Source of the DNA: PSRF01 sp035457105
GTDB lineage: Bacteria; Acidobacteriota; Blastocatellia; Pyrinomonadales; Pyrinomonadaceae
Assembly (NCBI GenBank): GCA_035457105.1
Contig: DATIBX010000068.1
Span: 1-5,419, forward strand
Reading direction: 5' to 3'
Length of the DNA stretch: 5,419 bases
Shown one piece after another: positions 4,797 to 5,419 of this stretch (the first letter of the stretch is position 1; each line of letters starts with the position of its first letter). The position numbers and the translations under genes are program-made. The notes below the pieces were generated by a model, which was not told where the DNA came from, did not search any database, and worked only from the letters and a program-made list of their open reading frames with translations.

Positions 4797-5419
4797 CTAT
4801 TTCTTCATCGCGAGTTGGTTAGCCGCTGGGGCAGGCGTCTGATCTTGCGGTTTCGGCTGGCTGAATTTCGCCTTGACTGTGAAATTGACAATCTCTGGCT
4901 TTAAGGTGTCGTCAGCGTTAGATGGTGCCGCACCAGCGGGTGGTGCTTCCTTTGAGACCTCACGCTGCGTCTCGATGTTCAAATTGCTAAAAAGACCATT
5001 CGAAAACTCGAGACTCTGACCAAACTTCGTTACTGAATATTCGTTTGGCGATTCACCCTTGATCGTCACTTCGCCGTCCTTTTGATCGATGCTCTTCAAA
5101 TAGAGACCGGCAACCGCATCGAAGCGGACCTTGATCTCTTGAAGAATTGCACTTGGACCTTGCTGTGATTCTCTGAGTTTTTTAATCGCGTCAATACGAG
5201 CCTGGATCTCCTGGGCTTTCTTTTCGAGCTCCATCTGTTCCTTTTGCACGGCTAACATCTGCTGATTACGCTGTCGCTCAAGCTGGACTTCCACCTTTGC
5301 GGTCTCCAATGCCCGGTTCGAACTAACGTATTCATAACCAATCGCCAGCGTCATCAGACCAAATACAGTGAGGGCCAGAAAAAGCGTTTGCATCAAAGGG
5401 CTCGCAACTTTTTCTTCAA
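4797..5419 (-). CDS. pilN: Type IV pilus inner-membrane protein PilN; 5' end outside window
   Basis: The frame is open to the window edge, giving 206 visible residues beginning EEKVASPLMQTLF. The start codons seen near 5393 fall at the very edge of the membrane helix, so the true start, with the short cytoplasmic PilM-binding segment typical of PilN, should lie beyond 5419. Visible residues 8-28 are the transmembrane helix (LFLALTVFGLMTLAIGY). A strongly charged coiled coil follows at about 30-82, then the periplasmic ferredoxin-like domain at about 83-178 (GPSAILQEIKVRFDAV, DGEVTIKGES, FGQSLEFSNGLFSNLNIE). A Pro/Gln/Ala-rich tail ends the protein. PilN binds PilM in the cytoplasm and dimerises with PilO in the periplasm. 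The expected absence of the N-terminal INLLP motif is explained by truncation at the window edge. The position before pilO confirms the call. Confidence 0.9.
   Translation of the reverse strand, partial: EEKVASPLMQTLFLALTVFGLMTLAIGYEYVSSNRALETAKVEVQLERQRNQQMLAVQKEQMELEKKAQEIQARIDAIKKLRESQQGPSAILQEIKVRFDAVAGLYLKSIDQKDGEVTIKGESPNEYSVTKFGQSLEFSNGLFSNLNIETQREVSKEAPPAGAAPSNADDTLKPEIVNFTVKAKFSQPKPQDQTPAPAANQLAMKK

Noticed and set aside
5391..5396. ATG or TTG at 5393/5396 as the pilN start
   Set aside because: Either start would begin inside or at the edge of the membrane helix with no ribosome binding site nearby. The frame is open upstream to the window edge, so the real start is outside.

Overview
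The window is one co-directional block read entirely from the minus strand. It is the distal part of a type IV pilus (T4P) alignment-subcomplex operon, pilN-pilO-pilP-pilQ, followed by a Roadblock/LC7 (MglB-like) gene and a secreted protein with a degenerate thermonuclease (SNase) fold. Base composition is close to even GC. The classic N-O-P-Q order, a secretin without visible AMIN domains, a PilP without a lipobox, and the appended Roadblock and SNase-like genes are not the gammaproteobacterial layout. From memory of similar clusters they fit an Acidobacteriota member best (Blastocatellia/Pyrinomonadales type). Myxococcota or other deltaproteobacterial lineages are not excluded. This assignment is inference, since there is no rRNA or other phylogenetic marker here.

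Layout in transcription order (high to low coordinates): pilN (5' end beyond the window, ends at 4797); 37-nt gap; pilO (4758-4081); 30-nt gap; pilP (4050-3448); a 188-nt gap carrying two perfect 7-bp-arm hairpins; pilQ (best start 3259, end 1331); 14-nt gap consisting largely of a strong Shine-Dalgarno; the roadblock gene (1316-951); 45-nt gap; the SNase-like gene (905 to beyond position 1). There is no gene-free stretch over 300 bases and no sign of RNA genes, insertion sequences or CRISPR. The plus-strand open frames are shadows of these genes.

How the genes work together (family knowledge): PilN and PilO are single-pass inner-membrane proteins whose periplasmic domains dimerise. PilP sits on PilN/PilO and reaches the N-domains of the outer-membrane secretin PilQ, so the set forms the trans-envelope channel through which the pilus extends and retracts. 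PilM, the cytoplasmic partner of PilN, would be expected just beyond position 5419. The Roadblock protein resembles MglB, which controls the small GTPase MglA and thereby the active pole in twitching bacteria. Its tight coupling to pilQ suggests a polarity or regulatory role (inference). The last gene encodes an exported SNase-fold protein that keeps part of the nuclease active-site pattern but lacks the catalytic arginine, and it carries an unrecognised C-terminal domain. It is the most intriguing candidate here for an undescribed accessory of the pilus machine.
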